A stretch of DNA of 64,000 nucleotides from Acuticoccus sediminis (GTDB taxonomy: Bacteria; Pseudomonadota; Alphaproteobacteria; Rhizobiales; Amorphaceae), in NCBI RefSeq assembly GCF_003258595.1, contig NZ_QHHQ01000004.1, forward strand, positions 248,001 to 312,000, read 5' to 3'. Position numbers and translations under genes: made by a program. Positions 51,933 through 63,628 of the stretch are shown here, one piece after another. Numbering within the stretch: position 1 is the first letter of the stretch; each line of letters starts with the position of its first letter. A model generated the notes under the pieces. That model made no database searches, was not told the DNA's origin, and worked only from the letters and a program-made list of their open reading frames with translations.

Positions 51933-52288
51933 CGGGATCGGCCGCCGGCACGCTGCGGGCAGGACCCCCGTGCGAGATGGTCGCCCGCGCCGCCGGCCGC
52001 GGCGCGGCGCCCACGCTCCGCGTCGCCGCCCGCCCGGGGCGGAGCGTCGGCGACCAGGCTGTCGGGGACCGAGATCGCCGAGGCCGTCGACAACGTGCCG
52101 ATCAACGTGTTCCCTGCCACCATGCAGTCGAACACACTTCCGATCGTCACCTGCCATCCCATGCGAAGCTTCGATGACCCTCCGGTCGCGCTCGCGGCGG
52201 CCCTCCCGCCGCGCCTCACCCTGAGCCTCGCCATGCTCCCGGGCCGCCTCGTCGGGCCCGACCGGGCGCAGGCCCGGGAGGGCGGGCG
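51933..52288. other. Gap with one weak small reading frame
   Basis: A 356-base stretch without a firm gene. A plus-strand frame from GTG 52095 (65 residues, VPINVFPATMQSNTLPIVTC near its start) ends at 52292, overlapping the next ATG as ATGA. The opposite strand is also open over 52080-52180 with protein-like composition. Neither matches a family I know; a decayed gene is possible. Confidence 0.3.
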
Positions 52289-53476
52289 ATGACCGGGCAT
52301 CCCGCCATGCACCGCGCCTACGCCGCCATCGAGGCCGGCTTCGACACCTTTCTCGACGACCTCGTGATGCTGACGGAAGTCCCCGCTCCGCCGTTCGGAG
52401 AGGCGGCCCGCGGCGAGGCGTTCAAAACGAGGATCGCGGCCTGCGGGATGGACACCGTCACCGTGGACGCCGTCGGCAACGTCGTCGCGCTCAGGCGCGG
52501 GACGGGGCGCGGGAAGGTCGCCATCGCGGCGCATCTCGATACGGTGTTTCCCGCCGGGACCGACGTCACCGTCCGCCGCGAGGGAACGCGCCTCTATGCC
52601 CCCGGCGTCGGCGACGATACGCGCGGCCTCGCCGCCATCCTCGCCGTCGCCCGGGCGCTGGACGCGGCGGACGTGCGCACGGAGGCGGACCTTCTCGTCG
52701 TCGCGGACGTCGGTGAGGAGGGTCTCGGCGACCTCCGCGGGGTGCGCCACCTGTTCGAGGCGGGCGAGCACGCCGGCACCATCGACGCCTTCTTCAGCTT
52801 CGACGGCTCGGACATGGAAAAGCTCGTCACCGGAGGCATCGGTTCGCTGCGCTACCGGATCGTCTTCCGGGGGCCCGGCGGGCACAGCTTCATCGACTTC
52901 GGGCGCGTGAACCCGTCCAATGCGCTGGGCGCCGTGGTTGCGGAGCTTGCCCGTACGCCGGTCCCGGACGAGCCGCGCACGACGTTCTCGTCGAGCGTCC
53001 TCGGCGGCGGCTCCTCGATCAACGCCATCCCCGAGGAGGTGTTCGTCGAGGTGGACCTCCGCTCCGCCGATCCCGGCCCCCTCGCCGACCTCGACGCGCG
53101 GCTGCGCCGCCTCGTCGCACAGGCGGTCGAGGAGGAAAACGGCCGCGCCAGACTTTCGGCGGGAATGCTGACGGCCGAGATCGTCCCGATCGGCAACCGC
53201 CCGGCGGCACCGCTCCGCGAGAATGGCCGGGTCATCGACGAGACGCGGGCCGCGCACCTCGAGTTCGGCTTCTCCCCGCGCGTCACCGCCTCGTCGACCG
53301 ACGCGAACGTGCCCCTCGCCCTCGACATCCCGTCGGTGACGCTCGGGTCCGGCCCCGGGGCGGGCGGCGTCCACACCCTCGGCGAATGGGTGGACGTGGA
53401 GCGCGACGGCTCGGTTCGGGCGCTCAAGGCGGGCCTCTCCGCCGTGCTCCGGGTGGCGGGGATCGCGGCGGGATAG
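52289..53476 (+). CDS. M20-family metallopeptidase
   Basis: A 395-residue zinc amidohydrolase/peptidase (PepT/ArgE/CPG2 clan). Metal site residues: H82-x-D84 (AAHLDTVF), D109/D110 (GVGDDTRGLA), E143-E144 (DVGEEG); a C-terminal metal His in GGVHTLGEW (about 371-380). The dimerisation lid is at about 185-295 (GPGGHSFIDFG). A role in cleaving small peptides or N-acyl amino acids is likely. No transporter or partner is adjacent; the IdnO-like gene lies 356 bases upstream. Confidence 0.9.
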   Translation: MTGHPAMHRAYAAIEAGFDTFLDDLVMLTEVPAPPFGEAARGEAFKTRIAACGMDTVTVDAVGNVVALRRGTGRGKVAIAAHLDTVFPAGTDVTVRREGTRLYAPGVGDDTRGLAAILAVARALDAADVRTEADLLVVADVGEEGLGDLRGVRHLFEAGEHAGTIDAFFSFDGSDMEKLVTGGIGSLRYRIVFRGPGGHSFIDFGRVNPSNALGAVVAELARTPVPDEPRTTFSSSVLGGGSSINAIPEEVFVEVDLRSADPGPLADLDARLRRLVAQAVEEENGRARLSAGMLTAEIVPIGNRPAAPLRENGRVIDETRAAHLEFGFSPRVTASSTDANVPLALDIPSVTLGSGPGAGGVHTLGEWVDVERDGSVRALKAGLSAVLRVAGIAAG

Positions 53477-53879
53477 CCGCGCACCGCCGGGATTCGAGCG
53501 CGAAACGGGGCACCGTGCCTCCGACGGGCCGGCCATCCGCCCGGACGTGTCGAAGAAGGGGCCGAACGCCATCCGGGTCCGCACGTCGCTCACGGTGCTC
53601 GCCATCGTGTCGCGCTCCACCGACGACCGCTGCGGCAGACCGGCATGATCCGGCAGGCGAGCGCAATCCAGGACGTCGCCGGATGCGGACGCACCTCATC
53701 CATGGGTTCGATGCCGGCATATCGCGCCGCTCCGTGGCCGTCAGCGCGCCGCTCGCAACCCCTCACAACGCATAACACGCGCTGCGGCACGGCCCTCCCT
53801 ACGTAGCGGGGAGCGGACCGGACCGCCTCGCCTCGCATCGGCTCGTCCGCACGCCCATCCGCTCCAAAGGAGGTCGGCG
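53477..53879. other. Gene-free gap before the hydrolase
   Basis: No supported gene in 403 bases. A short minus-strand frame (from ATG about 53620, MASTVSDVRTRMAFGPFFD) looks somewhat protein-like but runs into shadow sequence inside the peptidase gene. AAAGGAGG at 53868-53875 is a strong ribosome site for the next gene. Confidence 0.35.
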
Positions 53880-54932
53880 ATGACCGACAGCACGCCCGAG
53901 ACCATCGACATCCGCCGCCGCCGGATCGTCGGCGCCGCCGCTCTCACCTTCGCCGCCGCGGCGTTCGGCGCCGTCCGGCCGGCCGCCGCCGAAACGACGG
54001 CCCGCCCGGCCCGTGCGAGAGTAGACGCCGGCCTCCCTGCGGTGCGGCAGATCCACGCCGGCGACCTTGACGTCGGCTATGTCGACGCGGGACCGGCGGA
54101 CGGCCAGGCGGTCCTCCTGCTGCACGGCTGGCCCTACGACATCCACAGCTACGAGGTCGTCGCGCCGGAGCTCGCCGCGGCAGGGTACCGGGTGATCGTG
54201 CCCTACCTGCGCGGCTACGGGTCGACGCGCTTCCTGTCCACCGAGACGCCCCGCAACGCGCAGCAGACCGTGATGGCGGTCGACGCGATCGCGCTGATGG
54301 ACGCCCTCGGCATCCGGTCGGCGATTGTCGCCGGGTTCGACTGGGGCGCGCGCACCGCCAACATCATGGCGACGCTCTGGCCGGACCGCTGCACGGCAAT
54401 GGTGTCGGTCAGCGGCTATCTCGTCGGCAACCAGGCGGCTGGCGCCGAGCCGCTGCCGCCGACGGCCGAGCACGAGTGGTGGTACCAGTACTACTTCGCG
54501 ACCGACCGCGGCCGCGCCGGCTATGCCCGCTACACCGACGAGTTCGCCAGGCTGATCTGGCGCCTCGCCTCGCCGGACTGGCGCTTCGACGAATCGACCT
54601 TCGACCGGTCCGCGGCCGCGCTCGCCAATCCCGACCATGTGGACATCGTCATCGACAACTACCGCTGGCGGCTCGGGCTCGCCACGGGCGAGCGCCGGTT
54701 CGATGCGCTGGAGAAGCGCCTCGCGCTGACGCCGACCATCGCCGTGCCGACGGTGACGCTCGAGGGCGACGCGAACGGCGCGCCGCATCCCGATCCGGCC
54801 AGCTACGCCAGTCGCTTCACCGGCAAGTACGCGCACCACCTGATCGCCGGCGGCGTCGGCCACAACCTGCCGCAGGAGGCGCCGGAGGCCTTCGTGTCCG
54901 CGGTCGTCGAAGCCGCCGGCTTCGCCGCGTGA
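53880..54932 (+). CDS. Exported alpha/beta hydrolase, epoxide-hydrolase-like
   Basis: A 350-residue alpha/beta hydrolase with a Tat-type signal (RRRRIVGAAALTFAAAAFG, 12-30). The oxyanion motif HGWP is at 82-85 and the nucleophile is D154 in AGFDWGART, an aspartate as in epoxide hydrolases and haloalkane dehalogenases rather than the serine of esterases. The catalytic His is in GGVGHNLPQEAP near the C-terminus. A strong AGGAGG site precedes the ATG. Its stop overlaps the cytochrome P460 gene as GTGA, which suggests a shared periplasmic process. Substrate is unknown. Confidence 0.86.
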   Translation: MTDSTPETIDIRRRRIVGAAALTFAAAAFGAVRPAAAETTARPARARVDAGLPAVRQIHAGDLDVGYVDAGPADGQAVLLLHGWPYDIHSYEVVAPELAAAGYRVIVPYLRGYGSTRFLSTETPRNAQQTVMAVDAIALMDALGIRSAIVAGFDWGARTANIMATLWPDRCTAMVSVSGYLVGNQAAGAEPLPPTAEHEWWYQYYFATDRGRAGYARYTDEFARLIWRLASPDWRFDESTFDRSAAALANPDHVDIVIDNYRWRLGLATGERRFDALEKRLALTPTIAVPTVTLEGDANGAPHPDPASYASRFTGKYAHHLIAGGVGHNLPQEAPEAFVSAVVEAAGFAA

Positions 54933-55432
54933 CCGGGCTCGCGAGGGCGGCCACCGCCGTCTGCGCGGCCACTGCCATGGCGGGGCTCGCGGCGGTCGCC
55001 GTCCGGGCGGACGATGGCGCGTCGCCGATCTTCGGCGTCACCCTTCCCGCCGGCTATCGCGACTGGCGCCTCGTGGCGCCGGCGCTGGAGGCGCCTCCGC
55101 TCGACGAGATCCGGGCCGTGGTCGGCAACGACACCGCCATCGACGCCTACCGCGGGGGAACGGTGCCGTTCCCGGACGGCACGGTCCTCGTCAAGCTCGC
55201 CTGGAAGCGCGTGCCCTCGCCCGCGTTTCCGCCGGCCGCCATCCCGGGCGCACCGACCACGGTGCAGGTCATGGTGAAGGACAGCGCCCGCTGGCCCGAG
55301 ACCGGCGGCTGGGGCTTCGGCCGCTTCGTCGGCGGACGTCCGGTCGACGAAGCGCAGCACGAGACCTGCTTCGCCTGCCACGAGGCGCGGGCGAAGGACC
55401 ACGACTTCGTCTTCACCCGGTACGCGCCATGA
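54929..55432 (+). CDS. Cytochrome P460-family exported heme protein
   Basis: A 167-residue protein starting at GTG 54929 with a signal peptide (about 1-26). It ends with one heme-binding C147-F-A-C-H151 near the C-terminus and the family tail AKDHDFVFTRYAP. The P460 fold region YRDWRLVAPALE and TVLVKLAWKRV are typical. P460 proteins oxidise hydroxylamine or have unknown roles; the diagnostic heme-lysine crosslink cannot be confirmed here. It is translationally coupled to the epoxide-hydrolase-like gene. Confidence 0.85.
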   Translation: MTGLARAATAVCAATAMAGLAAVAVRADDGASPIFGVTLPAGYRDWRLVAPALEAPPLDEIRAVVGNDTAIDAYRGGTVPFPDGTVLVKLAWKRVPSPAFPPAAIPGAPTTVQVMVKDSARWPETGGWGFGRFVGGRPVDEAQHETCFACHEARAKDHDFVFTRYAP

Positions 55433-55523
55433 GCGGCGCCGGCGATCGCGTGGAGGGCGATGGCCCCTCGACGGAGCGCTCGGTGGCCCGGACCAGCCTT
55501 TCATCTCATTCCAGGTGACTCTC

Positions 55524-56939
55524 ATGGATCGACTCGATCAGGTGTACATCGCCGGCCGGTTTCGCGCCGCGCACGGGCGCGAGGAACTGGAGCGCATCGA
55601 CCCCACGACCGAAGAGCCGACGGGCATCCTCGTCATGGCCGACGCCCACGACGCGGGCCTTGCCGTCGACAGCGCACGCGATGCCTTCGCCGGCTTTTCC
55701 CGGACGAGCAGGCGCGAGCGGATCGACCTCCTCCATGCGCTCGCAGACGCGGTCGCCGCGCGCGCCGGGGCCCTGACGGAGGCCACCGTCGCCGAGTATG
55801 GCGCGCCGATGGAACAGGCCCGCTGGCGGGCCGGCCTCGCCGCCGGGAACTTCCGGCTCGCGGCCCGACTGCTCGAGGACTTCGCGTTCGAACGACGGGT
55901 CGGCGGCAGCACCGTGATCGCACAGCCGGTCGGCGTCGCCGTCCACATCGTGCCGTGGAACAGCGTCTACAACGCCATCAGCGTGAAGCTCGCCGGCGCA
56001 CTGGCGGCGGGTTGCACCGTCGTCGTGAAGGCCAGCGAATTCAGCGGTCTGCAGAACCAGCTGTTCGCCGAGTGCCTTGATGCGGCCGGCATGCCGCCCG
56101 GTGTCGTCAACATCGTCTCGGGGCGGGGCGACGTCGTCGGCGAGGCGCTGACGGGTCATCCGGATGTCCGCAAGATCTCGTTCACCGGCTCCAATGCGGT
56201 CGGCAAGTCCATCCTTCGCAAGTCGGCGGATCGCCTGCCGCGGGTGACGCTCGAGCTCGGCGGCAAGGCGCCGACGGTCGTGCTCGATGACGCCGACCTC
56301 GCGGATGCCGCCGTGAAGGCCCTCGCCATCGCCTTTGCCAACAACGGACAGGCCTGCATCGCCGGAACGCGGGCGCTGGTCCAGCGGCGACAACTGGCAT
56401 CGTTCTGCACCGCGATCGAGGCGGCGTCGTCGACGATCGTGACCGGCGATCCCCGTGAGCCGGGGACGACGATGGGCCCGCTCGTCAATCGCCGGCAGTT
56501 CGAACGGGTGCAGGGCTACATTCGCATGGGACTTGCCGACGGCGCGCGGCCGGTGATCGGCGGCGAAGGGCGGCCACGCGGGCTGGATCGCGGCTACTTC
56601 GTCCGGCCGACGGTGTTCACCGACGTCACCAGCGACATGACGATCGCGCGTGAGGAGATCTTCGGGCCGGTCCTGTGCGTGATCGGCTACGAGGACGAGG
56701 ATCATGCCGCGCAAATCGCCAACGACACGCCGTTCGGGTTGCACGCCTACGTGATCGGGGAGGACGATCGCGCGCGGGCGTTCGCGCGCCGCATCGACGC
56801 GGGGCGGGTGGCGATCAACGGCGTCGCCCACGACCCGGAGGCTCCCTTCGGGGGCTTCAGGGAATCGGGCATCGGGCGGGAGTACGGCGTCTTCGGCATC
56901 GAGGATCACCTGGAGCTGAAGGCGATCCTCGGTCGCTGA
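55524..56939 (+). CDS. Aldehyde dehydrogenase family protein
   Basis: A 471-residue NAD(P)-dependent aldehyde dehydrogenase with all catalytic residues: N146 (VPWNSV), K169 (VVKASE), E244 (LELGGKAP) and C278 (NNGQACIAGTR). The C-terminal PFGGFRESGIGREYG loop is standard. ATG 55524 has AGGTGA six bases upstream; a GTG three codons earlier lies in that site. It follows the P460 gene by 91 bases. The substrate is not indicated by its neighbours. Confidence 0.9.
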   Translation: MDRLDQVYIAGRFRAAHGREELERIDPTTEEPTGILVMADAHDAGLAVDSARDAFAGFSRTSRRERIDLLHALADAVAARAGALTEATVAEYGAPMEQARWRAGLAAGNFRLAARLLEDFAFERRVGGSTVIAQPVGVAVHIVPWNSVYNAISVKLAGALAAGCTVVVKASEFSGLQNQLFAECLDAAGMPPGVVNIVSGRGDVVGEALTGHPDVRKISFTGSNAVGKSILRKSADRLPRVTLELGGKAPTVVLDDADLADAAVKALAIAFANNGQACIAGTRALVQRRQLASFCTAIEAASSTIVTGDPREPGTTMGPLVNRRQFERVQGYIRMGLADGARPVIGGEGRPRGLDRGYFVRPTVFTDVTSDMTIAREEIFGPVLCVIGYEDEDHAAQIANDTPFGLHAYVIGEDDRARAFARRIDAGRVAINGVAHDPEAPFGGFRESGIGREYGVFGIEDHLELKAILGR

Positions 56940-57130
56940 ACGCCCGCCTCCGAACGATCAGCCGCCCCAACGGCGGACGACGCGAGACCGTTCCCTGGTA
57001 CCCGGCCAGAGAACCTCCCCTATTCGAAGTCGCGCGCGCATCACATCTCCTCGCCCCGCCGGAGCGCAACACGACTTCCGAAGCGGACAAGGTTCGAGGG
57101 GCTTGAGTAGCGACGCTGGCGTTCGCCTGT

Positions 57131-58012
57131 TCAGAGCGCGGAGTGGGCAAACCGCTCCAGCAGAAGTTCGGTGAGTGCGCGCACCTTGGCGGGAGCGGGG
57201 CCCGCGGACGGAGGGCGGACGACGTAGAGCCCGATCTCGGGCGACCCGTACTGCGGCAGCAGCACCTCGAGCGCGCCCGACTCGATCGCCGGCGCGCACA
57301 GGAAGAGCGGCAGCCGGGCGATCCCGACGCCCGCCAGGACCGCCGCCAGCAGGACATGCCCGCTGTCGGCGACGAACCGCGCGCGAGGCGACACCGTGAC
57401 CTCGCGCCCTCCGTCGAGAAGGCGCCAGACTTCGTGCTCCTGCGCCACGATCGCATGGTCGCGGAGGTCGGCGAGCGTGTGCGGACCGGGACGCCCCGCA
57501 AGGTAGGCCGGGCTCGCGACGACGACGGCCCGGATCGACGCGATCCGCCGCGCGACGAGGCTGGAGTCGCGCAGGGCGCCCAGACGGATCGCAGCGTCGA
57601 GCCGCTCGCCGGCGAGGTCCACGAGGCGATCGCTGAAGGTCGCCTGGATCTCGAGCTGCGGGTGCCGCAGCGCAAACTCCGCCAGCACCGGCGCGAGGTG
57701 GGTGGCCCCGAACGACGTCGACGCGGAGATCCTGAGGCGTCCGACGATCGCAGACCCGTCGTCCCTGACGGCATCGCGGCCGGCCTCGAACTGGGCGAGC
57801 ATCTGCTCCGCGTGCGGCTTGAACGCCTCTCCGGCCGGCGTCAGGGTCGCGCCTCTCGTCGTGCGATTGACGAGCCGGGCGCCCAGTTCGGCCTCCAGCC
57901 GCGCCAGCCGCCGGCTGACGACCGACTTGGACGCGCCGATCCGGCGCGCAGCCGGCGTGACCCCACCAGCCTCGCAGATCTCCACGAAGCTCCGAACGTC
58001 GTCGACATCCAT
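57131..58012 (-). CDS. LysR-type regulator of the FMN-reductase gene
   Basis: A 293-residue LysR regulator: helix-turn-helix at 1-60 (VDDVRSFVEICEAGGVTPAARR, then SKSVVSRRLARLE) and effector domain (about 92-290). It is divergent from the azoreductase-like gene with 94 bases between starts, a common pairing in which quinones or electrophiles induce the reductase. The effector is not shown. Confidence 0.9.
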   Translation of the reverse strand: MDVDDVRSFVEICEAGGVTPAARRIGASKSVVSRRLARLEAELGARLVNRTTRGATLTPAGEAFKPHAEQMLAQFEAGRDAVRDDGSAIVGRLRISASTSFGATHLAPVLAEFALRHPQLEIQATFSDRLVDLAGERLDAAIRLGALRDSSLVARRIASIRAVVVASPAYLAGRPGPHTLADLRDHAIVAQEHEVWRLLDGGREVTVSPRARFVADSGHVLLAAVLAGVGIARLPLFLCAPAIESGALEVLLPQYGSPEIGLYVVRPPSAGPAPAKVRALTELLLERFAHSAL

Positions 58013-58106
58013 CGTTGCAAAATCCGAAACACGGCGGTGCGGATTATGAGGCTACCGTCGCCAGCCCCGCAACGCCAGATCCAGCGTCGCCAATGAGGAG
58101 GTTCAA

Positions 58107-58739
58107 ATGCGTGTTCTTGTCATCAACAGCAGTGCCGACCTGACGAACGCGGTGTCCCGCCGGATCGTCAAGGCAGCCGTCGAACGGCTTGCGGATCGCG
58201 ATCCGCAGCTCGAGATCGATGTGCGGGACGTCGCGGTCGATCCGGTCCCGCACCTCGTCCCCGGAACCATTTCGGGCGTTCGGGGCGGTGCCGAGTCCAC
58301 TGCGGAGGAAGCCGCCGCGCGGGCGCTCTCCGACACGCTGATCGACGAGCTGCGCGCCGCCGACCTCGTCGTGATCGGCGTTCCGATGTACAATTTCGGC
58401 GTCCCCACGGTCCTGCGCTCCTGGTTCGACCATGTTCTGCGCGCCGGCGAGACCTTCCGCTACAGCGAGGCGGGTCCGGAGGGGCTCCTGCGCGGGAAGC
58501 GGGTGCTCGTGGTCGAAAGCCGCGGCGGCCTCTACAGCGAGGGCCCCGCGAAGGTTGCGGACTTCCAGGAACCCTACCTGCGCCAGCTCCTCGGTTTCAT
58601 CGGCCTCACAGACGTGACGTTCGTCCGTGCCGAAAGGATCGGCTTCGGCGACGAGGCGCGCGACGCGGCCATCGCCAGCGCGCTGTCGGACGTCGACGGC
58701 TGGGTCGCCGGCCTCGCGCTGACCGACGTGGCGGCCTGA
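58107..58739 (+). CDS. FMN-dependent NADH-azoreductase/quinone reductase
   Basis: A 210-residue flavodoxin-fold reductase of the AzoR family. MRVLVINSSADLTNAVS at 1-17 is the FMN phosphate loop, VVIGVPMYNFGVPTVLRSWFDHVLRAG binds the flavin ring and VVESRGGLYSEG is the second contact. It reduces quinones or azo compounds with NADH by two-electron transfer, protecting against thiol stress. GAGGAGG lies upstream of the ATG. The divergent LysR gene likely regulates it. Confidence 0.9.
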   Translation: MRVLVINSSADLTNAVSRRIVKAAVERLADRDPQLEIDVRDVAVDPVPHLVPGTISGVRGGAESTAEEAAARALSDTLIDELRAADLVVIGVPMYNFGVPTVLRSWFDHVLRAGETFRYSEAGPEGLLRGKRVLVVESRGGLYSEGPAKVADFQEPYLRQLLGFIGLTDVTFVRAERIGFGDEARDAAIASALSDVDGWVAGLALTDVAA

Positions 58740-59192
58740 CTGCAGCGGAGTTCCAACCGCTGGCCACGCCGGACCGGCGCTGCCATGTCCTCGGGTCGCT
58801 GGCCGATCAGGACCGGACAGGCGCCCTGTTCGTGAGGGACGCCGGTTCCGCGCTGTGTTGTCGACCCGGGTGCAGAGCCCGGCCGTAACCTGAAGACAGG
58901 TCGAGGTTTGTGATGATGTCCGGCCGTCTCGGCCGGGCGCGGTCCGTGGAGACCGGAGGCAAGCCCGGCTCCTCCGCCGACGACTGGTGCCTTACCCGGC
59001 AGCCGCGCAACTCCACCCGCAGCGCCGCACGGCCATCCAACAGCCTCAGGAAGCCGCACCGCGTCCCAAGCTCGCGAAGCTGCCCAAGGCGTCACAGTTG
59101 CTGAATGAGCGGAGCGCATGACGCGAGCGCACGACAGAAAAGCCACGAAACCGCCGGCTACCGTCGTCTCGATGCAGACTGGAAATTCTGGA
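58740..59192. other. Unassigned, hairpin-rich intergenic region
   Basis: No supported gene in 453 bases. It holds several inverted repeats: CCGGG/CCCGG (about 58866-58882), a perfect 7-bp stem CCGGCCG-tct-CGGCCGG (58920-58936) and CGGAGG/CCTCCG (about 58954-58976). Such clustering could mark a structured RNA. I cannot match it to a known family; it lacks cobalamin-riboswitch landmarks. Confidence 0.35.
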
Positions 59193-59282
59193 TGGCGGAG
59201 AGAGAGGGATTCGAACCCTCGGTACGGTTACCCGTACAACGGTTTTCGAGACCGCCCCGTTCAACCACTCCGGCACCTCTCC
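59193..59282 (-). tRNA. tRNA-Ser, anticodon CGA
   Basis: Read on the minus strand, 59282 to 59193 folds as a 90-base serine tRNA: acceptor GGAGAGG/TCTCTCC, discriminator G, encoded CCA, an anticodon loop CTCGAAA giving CGA, a long variable arm (GTACGGGTAACCGTAC) typical of tRNA-Ser, and the T arm GAGGGTTCGAATCCCTC. It decodes UCG codons, which are frequent in this genome. Confidence 0.96.
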
Positions 59283-59515
59283 CGCGCCGCGCAACCTAAT
59301 CATCCCGGACGGCTTCGGCAAGTGATTGTCGCGCCTTCCATCGCGATCGCTGTGCATGACTTCCCCGCGCCTGCGCATGGCAGGCCGTCCGGCCATGAAT
59401 CGCGGGGGGATCGGCACTTTCCTCGCGTCCGGACGGGGCCTCCGTCTGTCCAAGCCTCCCCTTTCCGTGCAGTTTGCCGCAAAAGCACAAGACGGAAACG
59501 ACCACGGAGATCCCC

Positions 59516-60664
59516 ATGTCATTCGCGCCCGAAGACCAGCGCGCCACCCTGCTCGGCCGGGCCTTCCGCCCCGGCATCGGCCCGTCGGTCGTCACCGTCC
59601 GCGACGGCGCCGTCATCGACATCACCAGCAAGGCCTACCCCACCGTGCGCGACGTCACCGAGGCGGACGACCCGGTCGCCGTCGTCCGCGGCGCGAAGGG
59701 CGAGGCCATCGGTGACGTCGGCACGCTGACGGCCCAGACCGCGGCGACGCGCACGGCCGACGCTCCCTACCTCCTCGCCCCGGTCGACCTCCACGCCGTC
59801 AAGGCGTCGGGCGTCACGTTCGTCGCGAGCCTCATGGAGCGCGTCATCGAGGAGCAGGCGCGGGGCGACCTCTCCAAGGCGGCGGCGCTCCGGTCGGAGA
59901 TCACCGGGCTCATCGGCACGGACCTCTCCCGGCTGAAGCCCGGCTCCGAGCAGGCGATGGCCCTCAAGGAGGCGCTGATCGCCAAGAAGGCCTGGTCGCA
60001 GTACCTCGAGGTCGGCATCGGGCCGGACGCGGAGATCTTCACCAAGGCGCAGCCGATGAGCGCGGTCGGACCGGGCGCCTATGTCGGCCTCCACCCGGTC
60101 TCCTCGTGGAACAATCCGGAGCCGGAGATCGTCATCGTCATCGCCTCCACCGGGCGGATCGTCGGCGCCACGCTCGGCAACGACGTCAACCTTCGGGACG
60201 TCGAGGGACGCTCGGCGCTCCTTCTCGGCAAGGCGAAGGACAACAACGCGTCCGCCGCGCTCGGCCCCTTCATCCGCCTCTACGACGAGAGCTTCGGCGC
60301 GGCCGACGTCGCGGCGGCGGAGGTGAGCCTGACCGTCACCGGCGAGGACGGGTTCGAGCTCTCCGGCCGCTCCTCGATGCGGCAGATCAGCCGGTCGCCG
60401 GAGGAGCTCGCCGGCGCCACCATCGGCAGCCACCATCAGTACCCGGACGGGCTCGTCCTCTATCTCGGCACCATGTTCGCCCCGGTGGAGGACCGCGACG
60501 CGCCGGGCCAGGGGTTCACGCACCACCCCGGCGACGTCGTCACCATCGCGACCGAGACGCTGGGCGCCCTCAGCAACACGGTCACCTATTCGACCGAGGC
60601 TCCGCCGTGGACGTTCGGCATGCGCGAGCTGATGGCGAACCTCGCCGGCCGCGGCCTCCTCTAG
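59516..60664 (+). CDS. Fumarylacetoacetate hydrolase family protein
   Basis: A 382-residue FAH-superfamily enzyme. The FAH fold region is C-terminal: the metal ligands lie in NNPEPEIVIVI (about 200-210) and ATLGNDVNLRDVEG (about 217-230), with the preceding PVDLHAVKASGVTFVASLMER block seen in the longer members that act on 2-keto-3-deoxy sugar acids. ATG 59516 follows CGGAGA; an upstream Met is not family-like. The likely reaction is dehydration or C-C cleavage of a 2-keto-3-deoxy acid. That would fit the enolase-type dehydratase 9 kb away, but the link is inference. Confidence 0.86.
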   Translation: MSFAPEDQRATLLGRAFRPGIGPSVVTVRDGAVIDITSKAYPTVRDVTEADDPVAVVRGAKGEAIGDVGTLTAQTAATRTADAPYLLAPVDLHAVKASGVTFVASLMERVIEEQARGDLSKAAALRSEITGLIGTDLSRLKPGSEQAMALKEALIAKKAWSQYLEVGIGPDAEIFTKAQPMSAVGPGAYVGLHPVSSWNNPEPEIVIVIASTGRIVGATLGNDVNLRDVEGRSALLLGKAKDNNASAALGPFIRLYDESFGAADVAAAEVSLTVTGEDGFELSGRSSMRQISRSPEELAGATIGSHHQYPDGLVLYLGTMFAPVEDRDAPGQGFTHHPGDVVTIATETLGALSNTVTYSTEAPPWTFGMRELMANLAGRGLL

Positions 60665-60810
60665 GGCCCCGGGCCGCCGCCCTGCGGAGCGGCGGCGGCT
60701 TCCCCCGTCCGGCACCACGCCGGCGGCCTGTCGATCCTGGTGACGCCCGGACCGCCGCGACGGCGACGGCTTGACGAGCGCCCTCCCCCGGGAGCAGGCT
60801 TGAGGCCTTC

Positions 60811-63624
<2,814 letters not shown>

Positions 63625-63628
<4 letters not shown>

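Noticed and set aside
53424-53720. Small genes in the gap before the epoxide-hydrolase-like gene
   Set aside because: Frames are short, lack ribosome sites and run into shadow sequence.
58840-59050. Possible second cobalamin riboswitch or RNase P-like RNA
   Set aside because: A GGTTCC-like string and a GGAGGCAAGCCCGGCTCC string occur, but the B12 box, the closing element and RNase P core are absent on both strands.
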